Source: SCBR16-9 sp964537975 (GTDB lineage: Bacteria > Hydrogenedentota > Hydrogenedentia > Hydrogenedentales > SCBR16-9). Taken from it: a DNA stretch of 64,000 nt. Below the pieces are notes generated by a model that made no database searches, had not been told where the DNA came from, and worked only from the letters and a program-made list of their open reading frames with translations. Where the stretch lies: positions 1-64,000 of the forward strand of contig CAZIDP010000011.1 in NCBI GenBank assembly GCA_964537975.1. Reading direction: 5' to 3'. Shown here in pieces: positions 35,819 to 44,215 of this stretch. The number at the start of each line of letters is the position of its first letter. The first letter of the stretch is position 1. The position numbers and the translations under genes were made by a program.

Positions 35819-35934
35819 TTCCTATCCCGGAGCGATTAAATCAACTTAGCGCGGGGTAAGGCCAACGAGCCGCCACCCCGGGAAAACGCCACCCCCAACA
35901 TCGCACCCCGGAGGGCGTGCCAGCAAGAGGTAAA
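35819..35934 (+). repeat. R element, full copy
   Basis: Complete copy closing the composite R-REPIN-R unit at 35411-35934. Past it the DNA becomes very AT-rich up to the prepilin promoter. Confidence 0.85.
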
Positions 35935-36213
35935 CCTAGTTGCGTTCCGTATATCACTGTGTTACGACTTGATTAGGCAAAACAAAGGAGATGGTTACCC
36001 TTGATCGTCATGGAATGTTGATACTTAGAATGGCTACTAGCGATAAAAGTGCATATACTCCAAATTATGTATTATCGAATAGCAACGCTCAGATATCATA
36101 TATTTCTTAAATATATCGTAGATTTTAATTGCAAATCTACGCATATAAGATAATAGTAACTAATGATTAAATTATTATTAACTATCATTTGAGGCATATT
36201 TGTATAATTTAAA

Positions 36214-36402
36214 TTGACAAACATATCCTTTATATTGTATACCTTAGTTATATTCTAAATAGTATCTAAGGGCTGGAACCCGCATAATGTAAAAACTGTT
36301 TTATGTATAAAAGTGATATATATTATGAGAGGAGAACATAATCGATTTTATCTGTTTTAATTCTTGATAGATTAATGTTAAAAAATAAACAGGAGTTATA
36401 CA
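36214..36402 (+). promoter_or_regulatory. Promoter and leader of prepilin gene 1
   Basis: TTGACA at 36214-36219 with a 17-18-bp spacer to GTATACC (about 36237). The leader contains GGGCTGGAACCC at 36270-36281, a small hairpin, then TTATGAGAGGAGAA and finally the gene's own AGGAG. The gene 2 leader (38048-38239) has the same three blocks in the same order, so both promoter and leader are conserved between paralogs. Confidence 0.6.
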
Positions 36403-37449
36403 ATGAGTAATTCAAAAAAAGGGTTTACCCTTATTGAATTGTTGGTGGTGATTGCCATCATCGGAATTTTGGCAGCTATCCTGCTGCCCGCATTGGCTCG
36501 GGCACGGGAAGCGGCACGACGCGCCTCTTGCGCAAACAACCTCAAGCAATGGGGTTTGATCATGAAAATGTACAATGGAGAGAACCGGGGTGTATTCCCG
36601 CCACGTTCAAAGTGGGTAGATTCCCATTGGTTCCCTTCAGCAGAATCCATTTATCCTGATTACTGGAATGATTACGCCATTGCCTTGTGTCCTTCCGATT
36701 CGCATGCAGTCGATACGATGGGGCAATCTTTCGTGCCGCCGGGAGAGCCGATGGACGTTTTCAACCGTGCTTCCGAACGTGCCAGTAATTCAGAAGAGGA
36801 CCGTCAGTGCTTTGATTACGTCGCAAGTCTGGGCCGTTCCTATGTGTATACCGGGTATGTAATCTGGGACTGGTATGCGGTGCAAGCCATTCATGCCGCA
36901 GAGGTGTCATACAATCAAAACTACCAAATCGACAGACATGGAATTAACAGCTATAACTTGGCTAATACCGTGTGTAATCCACCACGTAGTGGTGGAGCCA
37001 ACTTCACCAACACGTTCAAATCGAACACCAATCTTACCTGTGGATCCATCCCCACACTGGTACAGTGGTGTTCTAATGAAATGGTAGACAGCAGTGGTCA
37101 AGTCGGTGGTAAAAGTTTCATGCGGCTGGCAGAAGGTGTCGAACGTTTCATGATCACCGACATCAATAACCCGGGTGGCAGTACCCAGGCCCAGAGCACC
37201 ATGGTAGTGATGTGGGATGCCTCCTCAGCACGTACCTTGGACGACTGGAATCAAGAAGGCAACCTGGTAGCGAATTCGGTACAGAAGTTCAACCATGTAC
37301 CCGGTGGCGCCAATGTGTTGTATATGGACGGCCATGTGGAATTCATGCGCTATCCATCTAATACTTTCCCGTTGGACCCCCGTAATGACAATCAAATGTA
37401 TGGCATATTGTTTGGTAATGTATCCCAAGCCCGTACTGGTCAAGGTTGA
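36403..37449 (+). CDS. Prepilin-type protein with H-x-DG C-terminal motif (paralog 1)
   Basis: A 348-aa type IV pilin-like/DUF1559-related protein. The class III prepilin signal is KKG|FTLIELL followed by a hydrophobic helix, to be cut and N-methylated by a prepilin peptidase. AREAARRASCANNLKQWGL follows the helix. Near the C-terminus is the H-x10-DG motif HVPGGANVLYMDGHV. It also carries ERFMITDINNPGG, a segment shared with its paralogs and with the VWA protein at 44216-46372. It is probably assembled at or beyond the inner membrane as a pseudopilin or surface protein. ATG 36403 has AGGAG nine bases upstream. Confidence 0.9.
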   Translation: MSNSKKGFTLIELLVVIAIIGILAAILLPALARAREAARRASCANNLKQWGLIMKMYNGENRGVFPPRSKWVDSHWFPSAESIYPDYWNDYAIALCPSDSHAVDTMGQSFVPPGEPMDVFNRASERASNSEEDRQCFDYVASLGRSYVYTGYVIWDWYAVQAIHAAEVSYNQNYQIDRHGINSYNLANTVCNPPRSGGANFTNTFKSNTNLTCGSIPTLVQWCSNEMVDSSGQVGGKSFMRLAEGVERFMITDINNPGGSTQAQSTMVVMWDASSARTLDDWNQEGNLVANSVQKFNHVPGGANVLYMDGHVEFMRYPSNTFPLDPRNDNQMYGILFGNVSQARTGQG

Positions 37450-37490
37450 TGATATAGTCGTTACATATTCTGTATTAATTTACATGTAAT

Positions 37491-37525
37491 GTATGGGTCG
37501 AATCACATGATGGTTCGACCCATAC
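37491..37525 (+). terminator. Hairpin after prepilin gene 1
   Basis: A perfect 12-bp stem (GTATGGGTCGAA with TTCGACCCATAC) and an 11-base loop, 41 bp after the stop. No T tract follows, so it may be a 3' end stabiliser or a weak terminator. Prepilin gene 3 has a shorter related hairpin at the same place (41290-41317). Confidence 0.6.
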
Positions 37526-37575
37526 ACATATCTTCAAGTGACTGTTTGTAAAAAATAATTAGCAGTATTTCTACT

Positions 37576-37677
37576 AGCACACCTTCTGGGGTACGGAGTG
37601 GGAGCCGGCGTTATTGACCCAGGCTGGAAGCCGGGAAACTTGCCCCGTGCTACGGTGATGTCATCGCCTCACGACAT
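37576..37677 (-). repeat. R element, degenerate minus-strand copy
   Basis: Recognisable but diverged minus-strand copy (CCTTCTGGGGTACG, CCCGTGCTACGGTGATG, ATCGCCTCACGA). It is followed by a short REPIN-like variant at 37730. The gap 37450-38239 otherwise holds AT-rich DNA. Confidence 0.55.
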
Positions 37678-37729
37678 AAAATACCTATGCAAAACCCACG
37701 CGCTACAATCCATAGTTAACACTACGCAT

Positions 37730-37812
37730 CGTCATACCCACGTAGATGGATTTCCAGAGAACAGCTGAGCGCGACCTAAGCAACATTTTTTACTGGATTC
37801 CCTTCCCGCAAG
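37730..37812 (-). repeat. Short REPIN-like variant, copy S4
   Basis: Minus-strand copy with outer ends CGTCATACCCACGTAGATGG and TACTGGATTCCC and the interior GAGCGCGACC found in the other short copies. Confidence 0.5.
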
Positions 37813-38047
37813 GAAATAACAAGCATAGATACAACTTAACAAAGTAATTTGGGTATGACGGAGAAGAATGCATGATTGCGAAAACTCTGATTAATATACT
37901 AATTGTACCTCGCGCTGAAACGAAACACATAATTCTAACAGTTCATCTGCATATATAAGCGAATCAATAATTTGTATATACAAGGGAAAAGTAATTAAAA
38001 AAATTTTTGTAATAATTTTACATTTGTAATGTATATGTAATTTTAAA

Positions 38048-38239
38048 TTGACAAGTATGGTATATATATTGTATATAATTAGTTCCAATAAAAATTATTA
38101 ACTAATGGGCTGGAACCCACATAACATTAGTAGATTCTGTAGATGAAAATGCTTAATGTGTTATGAGAGGAGAATGCGATAGATATTGTTTACTTCAAGG
38201 ACTAATAGATTTTTACTAATAAAAAAGAGGAGTTATGTA
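38048..38239 (+). promoter_or_regulatory. Promoter and leader of prepilin gene 2
   Basis: TTGACA at 38048-38053, then about 17-18 bp to GTATATAAT (38071). The leader carries GGGCTGGAACCC at 38107-38118 and TTATGAGAGGAGAA at 38161, matching the gene 1 leader, and ends in GAGGAG before ATG 38240. Confidence 0.6.
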
Positions 38240-39238
38240 ATGCATAAAATAAATAAAAAGGGATTTACCCTTATCGAACTACTGGTGGTGATCGCCATCA
38301 TCGGTATTCTCGCAGCTATCCTGCTGCCAGCGCTGGCACGCGCACGCGAAGCGGCACGTCGCGCTTCTTGCGCCAACAACCTTAAGCAATGGGGCCTGAT
38401 CTTCAAGATGTACAGCGGTGAAAGCCGCGGCCAATTCCCCCGTCAGTCCAGTACGGCTTGGTGGCTCTTTGTGGAGTCCCGGGACATCTACCCCGATTAC
38501 TGGAATGATTACGCCATCGCTATCTGCCCCTCAGATTCTGGATCCATCGATGTATTGAACGCCAATCGTATGCCGCAAGGTGATGCCATGGAGGTTTGGA
38601 AGGAAGCCCAGAACCGAGTCTCACAGACCGGTCGCGCCGAAGACACCCTCTGCCTGCACTATCTCGCTTCCATGCCCCGTTCATATGTCTATCCCGGCTA
38701 TCTGGTGAGTACCTGGGACGGTGTCCAGGGTGTAGAGTTTGGTATTACCTACTGGCACGGCATGCAGGATCCGGCCTGGTGGCCGATGAACGATACCGTC
38801 TGTGATCCCCCTCAGTCCCTTGGATTTGGCTATCCAGCCCTGTCGCGAGACATCCCGGCGGACTGGAAACCAGGAATAGTAGATGGTAGCGACGGCAAAG
38901 ACGGTACCAGCCTGTTCCGCATGAGCGAAGGTGTGGAACGCTTCATGATCACCGATATTAATAACCCCGGTGCAAGTGGGAAAGCCCAGAGTGAAATTCC
39001 TGTGATGTGGGACGCAGTGGGCGGCCAGGCGCCTTCTGCGGCTGATGGCTCAGCAGTCGTGGCTTCGGCCTCGAACTTCAACCACGTGCCTGGTGGCGGT
39101 AATGTGCTGTACCTGGACGGCCACGTCAGCTTCCTGCGCTGGCCTCAAGGTAGCAGCACTAGCGAAATCGTTGGTGAGTTCCCGTACAGTACCGACCTGT
39201 ACAACATATGGCAGTCCATGTCTATGGGCGCCGGCTGA
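38240..39238 (+). CDS. Prepilin-type protein with H-x-DG C-terminal motif (paralog 2)
   Basis: A 332-aa paralog with the same layout: signal KKG|FTLIELL, hydrophobic helix, CANNLKQWGLIFKMY, ERFMITDINNPGA and the C-terminal motif HVPGGGNVLYLDGHV. The middle of the protein differs clearly from paralogs 1 and 3 (for example STAWWLFVESRDIY), and its codons are more GC-rich, so it diverged earlier. ATG 38240 with GAGGAG upstream was chosen over the upstream extension to 38186. Confidence 0.9.
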   Translation: MHKINKKGFTLIELLVVIAIIGILAAILLPALARAREAARRASCANNLKQWGLIFKMYSGESRGQFPRQSSTAWWLFVESRDIYPDYWNDYAIAICPSDSGSIDVLNANRMPQGDAMEVWKEAQNRVSQTGRAEDTLCLHYLASMPRSYVYPGYLVSTWDGVQGVEFGITYWHGMQDPAWWPMNDTVCDPPQSLGFGYPALSRDIPADWKPGIVDGSDGKDGTSLFRMSEGVERFMITDINNPGASGKAQSEIPVMWDAVGGQAPSAADGSAVVASASNFNHVPGGGNVLYLDGHVSFLRWPQGSSTSEIVGEFPYSTDLYNIWQSMSMGAG

Positions 39239-39280
39239 TCGCTCCACAGCCCGTTAATCATCGTACATAGTTAATACACA

Positions 39281-39312
39281 AAGGCCCCGCAGAAGCTGGG
39301 CCTTTTCTTGTT
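39281..39312 (+). terminator. Intrinsic terminator after prepilin gene 2
   Basis: Stem AAGGCCC/GGGCCTT with a 10-base loop, followed by TTCTTGTTT. It lies 43 bp after the stop codon. Confidence 0.85.
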
Positions 39313-39411
39313 TGAGCCTGTAGGTACTGGCTGTAACCTGCCAATAAGATTGAGACAACTATGTCGTGGTGATCTCTATTCATTTGTGGATAATGTTGTT
39401 GATATTTTTCT

Positions 39412-39506
39412 TAGAGGTGCGGGGTTGAGTGGGCGCAACTTACCCGGGGTGGCGGCCGTGGGCCTTACCCCGCGCTACGGCGCTTTAATCGCTCCACGAT
39501 AGAGAA
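39412..39506 (-). repeat. R element, minus-strand copy
   Basis: Minus-strand copy with middle and head hairpins intact (TACCCGGGGTGGCGG, ACCCCGCGCTACGG, ATCGCTCCACGAT). Its tail is shortened. Confidence 0.75.
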
Positions 39507-39527
39507 CACACGGGCATGGCATGTCTC

Positions 39528-39638
39528 TGCTGGCACGCCCTACGGGGTGCTGGGTTGGAGGAGCGTTACTGTCCCAGGGTGGCGGGCCGTGGGCCTTACC
39601 CCGCGCTACGGTGATGTAATCGCTCCGCGATAGGAACA
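39528..39638 (-). repeat. R element, full minus-strand copy
   Basis: Begins TGCTGGCACGCCC (the reversed tail) and ends ATCGCTCCGCGATAGGAAC. It lies 45 bp from the minus-strand REPIN-like copy C, so the composite unit is present here in inverted orientation. Confidence 0.85.
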
Positions 39639-39682
39639 GGCGGCGTGACTAATATCACCCTAATCGTCTTTCCCACCCCAAC

Positions 39683-39850
39683 CGTCATGCCCACGAAGGT
39701 GGGTATCCAGAGGGGTGATGAAGAAGCCTTGGGCACAGCTTTAGCTTGCATTTTGGTGCTCCTGCAGGTGGGTTTGGTTCTTAGGGATGATTATAGATTT
39801 ATTGTGCTAGTATTATGCATATCAGAATTCACATCTTCATGGTAATGACG
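39683..39850 (-). repeat. REPIN-like element, copy C (minus strand)
   Basis: A 168-bp copy in reverse orientation: CGTCATGCCCACGAAGGTGG at its left and a decayed palindrome ending GGTAATGACG at its right. The interior (CCTTGGGCACAGC ... GTGCTAGTATTATG) is the reverse complement of the other copies. Confidence 0.75.
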
Positions 39851-39991
39851 GGACGGGAGATATACGCAAGCAGTCATTTGGTAGAAATAGGCGTGTGGTA
39901 AGTAGAAGCGCGAAGCGCGACCAATTGTCGTTTCACAAAAATTTTAATTTGCAATATGCATATATATTACAATTATTGCTTTATATATACA

Positions 39992-40020
39992 TTGACATTT
40001 AAGGCTTTCTTCTTTAATTT
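39992..40020 (+). promoter_or_regulatory. Putative promoter of prepilin gene 3
   Basis: TTGACA at 39992-39997 and TAATTT at 40015-40020 with a 17-bp spacer, in AT-rich DNA. The leader that follows has an imperfect hairpin GGTTGG/CCAACC (about 40110-40130) but not the GGGCTGGAACCC block of genes 1 and 2. Confidence 0.5.
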
Positions 40021-40205
40021 AACAGACATATATAAGTATTTATTTGTATATTAATATTTTTACGCAAACTGATTAAATTACACAACTGGTTTATTTTGGA
40101 GGAAATAACGGTTGGGCGGGAGTTCCAACCAGGTCGTTATGATAGTTCATGAGATTTATCTGAACCTAATCAGAAAATGTACACATGTACCAGGGAGCTA
40201 TTTGT

Positions 40206-41252
40206 ATGCTAAACAAACGTAAAGGATTTACACTAATTGAGCTACTGGTGGTGATTGCCATCATCGGCATTCTCGCAGCAATCCTGCTGCCGGCACTGGC
40301 ACGGGCCCGGGAAGCGGCACGACGCGCCTCTTGCGCAAACAACCTCAAGCAATGGGGTTTGATCATGAAAATGTACAATGGAGAGAACCGGGGTGTCTTT
40401 CCCCCGCGATCAAAGTGGGTAGATTCCCATTGGTTCCCTTCAGCAGAATCCATTTACCCCGATTACTGGAATGATTACGCCATTGCCTTGTGTCCTTCCG
40501 ATTCGCATGCGGTCGATACGATGGGACAATCTTTTGTACCGTCAGGTGATCCGATGGACATTTTCAAACAAGCATCAGAACGTGCCAGTAATTCTGAAGT
40601 AGACAAGCAATGCTTTGACTACATCGCGGGCCTGGGCCGTTCCTATGTCTATACCGGGTATGTCATCTGGGACTGGTATGCGGTGCAAGCCATTCACGCC
40701 GCAGAGTGGTCTTATTTTAATGAATTACAAATCGACAGACATGGGTTTAACAGCTATAACCTGGCAAATACCGTGTGTGATCCACCACGTAGTGGTGGAG
40801 CCAACTTTACCAACACTTTCAAGGCGAACACCAATCTTACCTGTGGATCAATCCCCAATCTGGTGCAATGGTGCAATCCTGACATGGTGGACAGCAGTGG
40901 CCAGGTAGGAGGTACCAGTTTCTTGCGGCTGGCGGAAGGTGTCGAGCGTTTCATGATCACCGATATCAACAATCCGGGTGCCAGTACTCAGGCTCAGAGT
41001 ACTATGGTGGTGATGTGGGATGCGGCATCGGCTACATCTTTGGATAACTGGGATCAGCAAAGCCAATTAGTTGCCAACTCCGTACAGAAGTTTAACCATG
41101 TACCCGGTGGCTCCAATGTGTTGTATATGGACGGCCATGTGGAATTCATGCGCTATCCTTCCAACACCTTCCCGTTGGACCCCCGTAATGACAACCCCTT
41201 GTATGGCATTTTATATGGTAACGTAGCGCAGGCCCGTACCGGTCAAGGCTGA
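40206..41252 (+). CDS. Prepilin-type protein with H-x-DG C-terminal motif (paralog 3)
   Basis: A 348-aa close paralog of gene 1, identical over long stretches both in protein and DNA (for example the ~80 bp around 40314-40394 versus 36513-36593). This points to recent duplication or gene conversion. The signal is RKG|FTLIELL; ERFMITDINNPGA and HVPGGSNVLYMDGHV are present. ATG 40206 has AGGGAG seven bases upstream; the upstream ATG 40185 is not used. The prepilin peptidase and assembly ATPase genes are not in the window. Confidence 0.9.
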   Translation: MLNKRKGFTLIELLVVIAIIGILAAILLPALARAREAARRASCANNLKQWGLIMKMYNGENRGVFPPRSKWVDSHWFPSAESIYPDYWNDYAIALCPSDSHAVDTMGQSFVPSGDPMDIFKQASERASNSEVDKQCFDYIAGLGRSYVYTGYVIWDWYAVQAIHAAEWSYFNELQIDRHGFNSYNLANTVCDPPRSGGANFTNTFKANTNLTCGSIPNLVQWCNPDMVDSSGQVGGTSFLRLAEGVERFMITDINNPGASTQAQSTMVVMWDAASATSLDNWDQQSQLVANSVQKFNHVPGGSNVLYMDGHVEFMRYPSNTFPLDPRNDNPLYGILYGNVAQARTGQG

Positions 41253-41289
41253 TGCTATAGACAGTAAATGCGTATAACGTGAAGTGTTC

Positions 41290-41317
41290 AGGTCGAATCA
41301 TGTTGTGGTTCGGCCTT
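41290..41317 (+). terminator. Hairpin after prepilin gene 3
   Basis: Stem AGGTCGAA/TTCGGCCT (8 bp, one G-T pair) with an 11-base loop, 37 bp after the stop, followed by TTTACG. It is related in position and sequence to the hairpin after gene 1. Confidence 0.5.
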
Positions 41318-41366
41318 TACGCTTTGCCTGTACCTATTTACGCAAATGAGCAATTGACGCCTGTCG

Positions 41367-42269
41367 TCAACCTCTGGGATGAAATTTGCGGTGTGCCTTG
41401 GTCTGCCGATCGATGCTGACATGGGTGTAAATTTGTGTGGTGCTGATGTCGGAATGCCCGAGCATTTCCTGCACAGCCCGCAGGTCGGCTCCATTGTCCA
41501 GCAGGTGTGTGGCAAAGGAATGACGGAGCATGTGCGGTGTTACCTCTTGCTGAATGCCGGCCAACCGCGCGTACTGTTTGATAAGTTTCCAGACCGCGAC
41601 CCGGTTCAGGCGTTTCCCCCGCACATTCAGGAACAGGGTGTCATCCCGGATAGTTCCCTCGGAGCGCAACCGCATCCAGGGTATGAGGCGTTCCAAAGCA
41701 CGGCGACCCAGCGGAATGAGGCGTACCTTGCTTCCTTTGCCCAGCACCCGCACCTGGGACTCTTCCAATGACACATGATGAACCGGTAGATTTATCAGCT
41801 CAGATATACGCAAACCACAGGCATAGAACAAGGCCAGCAACGCGGCATCGCGGATATTTGGAGGCTCGAGTTTGTCCGGTGCATCCAGCAACCGTTCCAC
41901 CTCGTCCAACCGCAAAACACGTGGCAGGCTTGCTGTCATCTTCGGACTTTCCATGGTTTCCGTGGGGTCCTGCGCCAGCAGGTGTTCGCTCAACAGGAAG
42001 CGATGGAAACTGCGCAACGCGCTGAGATGCCGGGCAATGCTTCTGGGCTGAAGCCCCTGTTCATTTAGTGCGTAGAGATAATCTACAATGTCTTCGCGCA
42101 GTACGTTGTCCAGACGCTCGATGGTGTTTTGCGCCAGATACGCCAGGTAGTGCCTCAGATCAGCGCCATACGCCGCCAGGCTTTTCTCCGACAGACCTTT
42201 TTCAAAGGTTGCTGACTCAAGATACCGGTCCAGAAAATGCTGAAAGGGTGAAGGTTCGTTTGTGTCCAT
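41367..42269 (-). CDS. xerD: Tyrosine recombinase XerD (XerC/D type)
   Basis: Site-specific recombinase resolving chromosome dimers at dif with its XerC partner and FtsK. At 300 aa from ATG 42269 it has normal length, with an N-terminal SAM-like core-binding domain (EKGLSEKSLAAYGADLRHYL). The catalytic residues are all present: Arg in ACGLRISEL, Lys in LGKGSKVR, HMLRHSFATHLL, LGHSDISTTQIY with the Tyr nucleophile. XerC versus XerD cannot be settled by eye. No partner recombinase or dif site was recognised nearby. The longer start at 42338 is rejected. Confidence 0.9.
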   Translation of the reverse strand: MDTNEPSPFQHFLDRYLESATFEKGLSEKSLAAYGADLRHYLAYLAQNTIERLDNVLREDIVDYLYALNEQGLQPRSIARHLSALRSFHRFLLSEHLLAQDPTETMESPKMTASLPRVLRLDEVERLLDAPDKLEPPNIRDAALLALFYACGLRISELINLPVHHVSLEESQVRVLGKGSKVRLIPLGRRALERLIPWMRLRSEGTIRDDTLFLNVRGKRLNRVAVWKLIKQYARLAGIQQEVTPHMLRHSFATHLLDNGADLRAVQEMLGHSDISTTQIYTHVSIDRQTKAHRKFHPRG

Positions 42270-42451
42270 ATCGGATATTGTATTGGATTCATGATCCCGG
42301 TTTGAAATTGCTTCTGGATACTTGCACCATTGCATCATGGGTTACAGTAAAAGAACGGAAAATGTTACAATAGAAACCATGCATTCGCATCACCCACTGA
42401 AAACCCAACGTTGGTTGTCTTTTCCAACCATTACATAAGCACAGGAACATT

Positions 42452-44116
42452 ATGGCACAGCAATATATATTTACCATGCTCGGGCTGAACAAGTACTACG
42501 GGCAAAAGCAGATATTGAAGGATATCAATCTGAGTTTTTTCCCAGGCGCTAAAATAGGTATCGTTGGTGAAAATGGCGCCGGTAAATCGACGGTACTCCG
42601 TATCATGGCCGGTATTGATCAGGACTTCCGGGGTCAGGCCACGCTTACCAAAGGGTTTACCGCGGGCTTTGTGCCACAGGAACCGCAATTCGATCCCGAT
42701 GTCACGGTACGCTCGGTGCTGGAATCTGCTTTCGCTGAGACCACGGCCATGCTGCGGGAATATGAAGCCATTGGTGAACGCATGGCAGAGCCGATGGACG
42801 ATGACGCAATGCAGGCTGCCTTAGACCGTATGAGCGCGTTGCAGGACAAGTTGGATGCCGCAGATGCGTGGAGCCTGGACCAGAAGCTGAAGTATGCCGC
42901 CGAGGCACTGATACTTCCAGATGAAGATCGCACCATGGGCAGTCTGAGTGGTGGGGAGAAACGGCGGGTCGCGCTGTGTCGGGTTCTATTGGAACAGCCG
43001 GATTTGTTACTGCTTGATGAGCCTACCAACCACCTGGACGCGGAAACCGTGGACTGGCTGGAGATGCAGTTGCGGGATTATCCCGGTACGGTCATTGTGG
43101 TGACACATGATCGGTATTTCCTCGACAACATCACACAGTGGATACTGGAACTGGATGGTGGCCATGGCATACCGTTTGAAGGGAGTTATACTTCCTGGAT
43201 CGAACAGAAGCTGCTCGCCACGTCTGCGGAAGCCAGGAACAACAGTCCCCGTGCCCGCGCGCTGGAGCGGGAACTGACGTGGATTCGAATGAGCAGCAAA
43301 GATCGGAGCACCTTGTCTCGTGAACGCCTGAGTGCCAATGAACAAATGCTGGCTCGTGAGGGGAAAGAAGACCGTGTAATCCAAGTTGCGCCAGGACCTT
43401 CACTGGGCGATCAGGTTATCACCCTGGATCAGGTTTCCAAAGGGTATGGTGATGAAACGTTGATTGATAACTTAACCCTGGACATTCCCCGTGGGGCAAT
43501 TGTCGGTATCATCGGACCGAACGGTGCCGGGAAAACTACCCTGATGCGTATGATTCTCGATCAGGAAAAGCCCGACAGCGGCACCGTTCGGGTGGGTTCC
43601 AGTGTCCAGTTTTCATATGTGGACCAGGAACGTGCTGCCATACAGGGCGATATCAGTCTGATTGATGAGATCAGTGGGGGCGTACCAGAAATCACCTTGG
43701 GCACACGAAAAGTTCCGGTGCGGCAGTATCTCGCAGGTTTTGGTTTCAAAGGGGCAGACCAGCAGAAAATGGCCAATGAACTGTCTGGTGGCGAACGTAA
43801 CCGCTGCAACCTGGCCAAGCTGTTGAAGGAAGGCGGCAATGTGCTCCTGTTGGACGAACCGACCAACGACCTGGATGTGAACACATTGCGGCTGCTGGAA
43901 GAAGCGCTGCAAGGATTTAACGGTTGTGTCCTGGTGGTCAGCCACGATCGTTTCTTTCTCGACCGCATCTGCACGCATCTGCTGGTCTTTGAAGGCCGTG
44001 GCGCAGTGCGCTTGTTCCAGGGGAATTTCCGGGAATACGAAGACTGGCGCAAGCGCGAACTGGGTTCCGGCCTGTTTGAAAACCGGCGCAGCCGCTACCG
44101 CAAACTTGCCGGTTGA
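42452..44116 (+). CDS. ettA: Energy-dependent translational throttle protein EttA (ABC-F)
   Basis: ABC-F ATPase of 554 aa that binds the ribosomal E site and gates the first peptide bond according to ADP/ATP level. Two ATPase domains: Walker A GENGAGKST and GPNGAGKTT, signatures LSGGEKRRVAL and LSGGERNRCNL, and Walker B LLLLDEPTNHLD and LLLDEPTNDLD. The inter-domain linker (P-site tRNA-interaction motif) lies near residues 240-305. No transmembrane segments. AGGAA precedes the ATG. It is divergent from xerD. Confidence 0.95.
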   Translation: MAQQYIFTMLGLNKYYGQKQILKDINLSFFPGAKIGIVGENGAGKSTVLRIMAGIDQDFRGQATLTKGFTAGFVPQEPQFDPDVTVRSVLESAFAETTAMLREYEAIGERMAEPMDDDAMQAALDRMSALQDKLDAADAWSLDQKLKYAAEALILPDEDRTMGSLSGGEKRRVALCRVLLEQPDLLLLDEPTNHLDAETVDWLEMQLRDYPGTVIVVTHDRYFLDNITQWILELDGGHGIPFEGSYTSWIEQKLLATSAEARNNSPRARALERELTWIRMSSKDRSTLSRERLSANEQMLAREGKEDRVIQVAPGPSLGDQVITLDQVSKGYGDETLIDNLTLDIPRGAIVGIIGPNGAGKTTLMRMILDQEKPDSGTVRVGSSVQFSYVDQERAAIQGDISLIDEISGGVPEITLGTRKVPVRQYLAGFGFKGADQQKMANELSGGERNRCNLAKLLKEGGNVLLLDEPTNDLDVNTLRLLEEALQGFNGCVLVVSHDRFFLDRICTHLLVFEGRGAVRLFQGNFREYEDWRKRELGSGLFENRRSRYRKLAG

Positions 44117-44148
44117 TCATTCATTTTTTGTTGTATCTTGTTAAATAA

Positions 44149-44202
44149 AACCGCTCCTGAATGCACTGTATATCAGCCAGTGTTTCTCATCCAGGAGCGG
44201 TT
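44149..44202. terminator. Bidirectional terminator between ettA and the VWA gene
   Basis: An 11-bp perfect stem AACCGCTCCTG/CAGGAGCGGTT with a 32-base loop that contains a smaller hairpin (GCACTG/CAGTG). It sits between convergent genes, with an A-rich run before it (T-rich on the minus strand), so it can serve both. Confidence 0.75.
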
Positions 44203-44215
44203 CTTGCGTTATACT

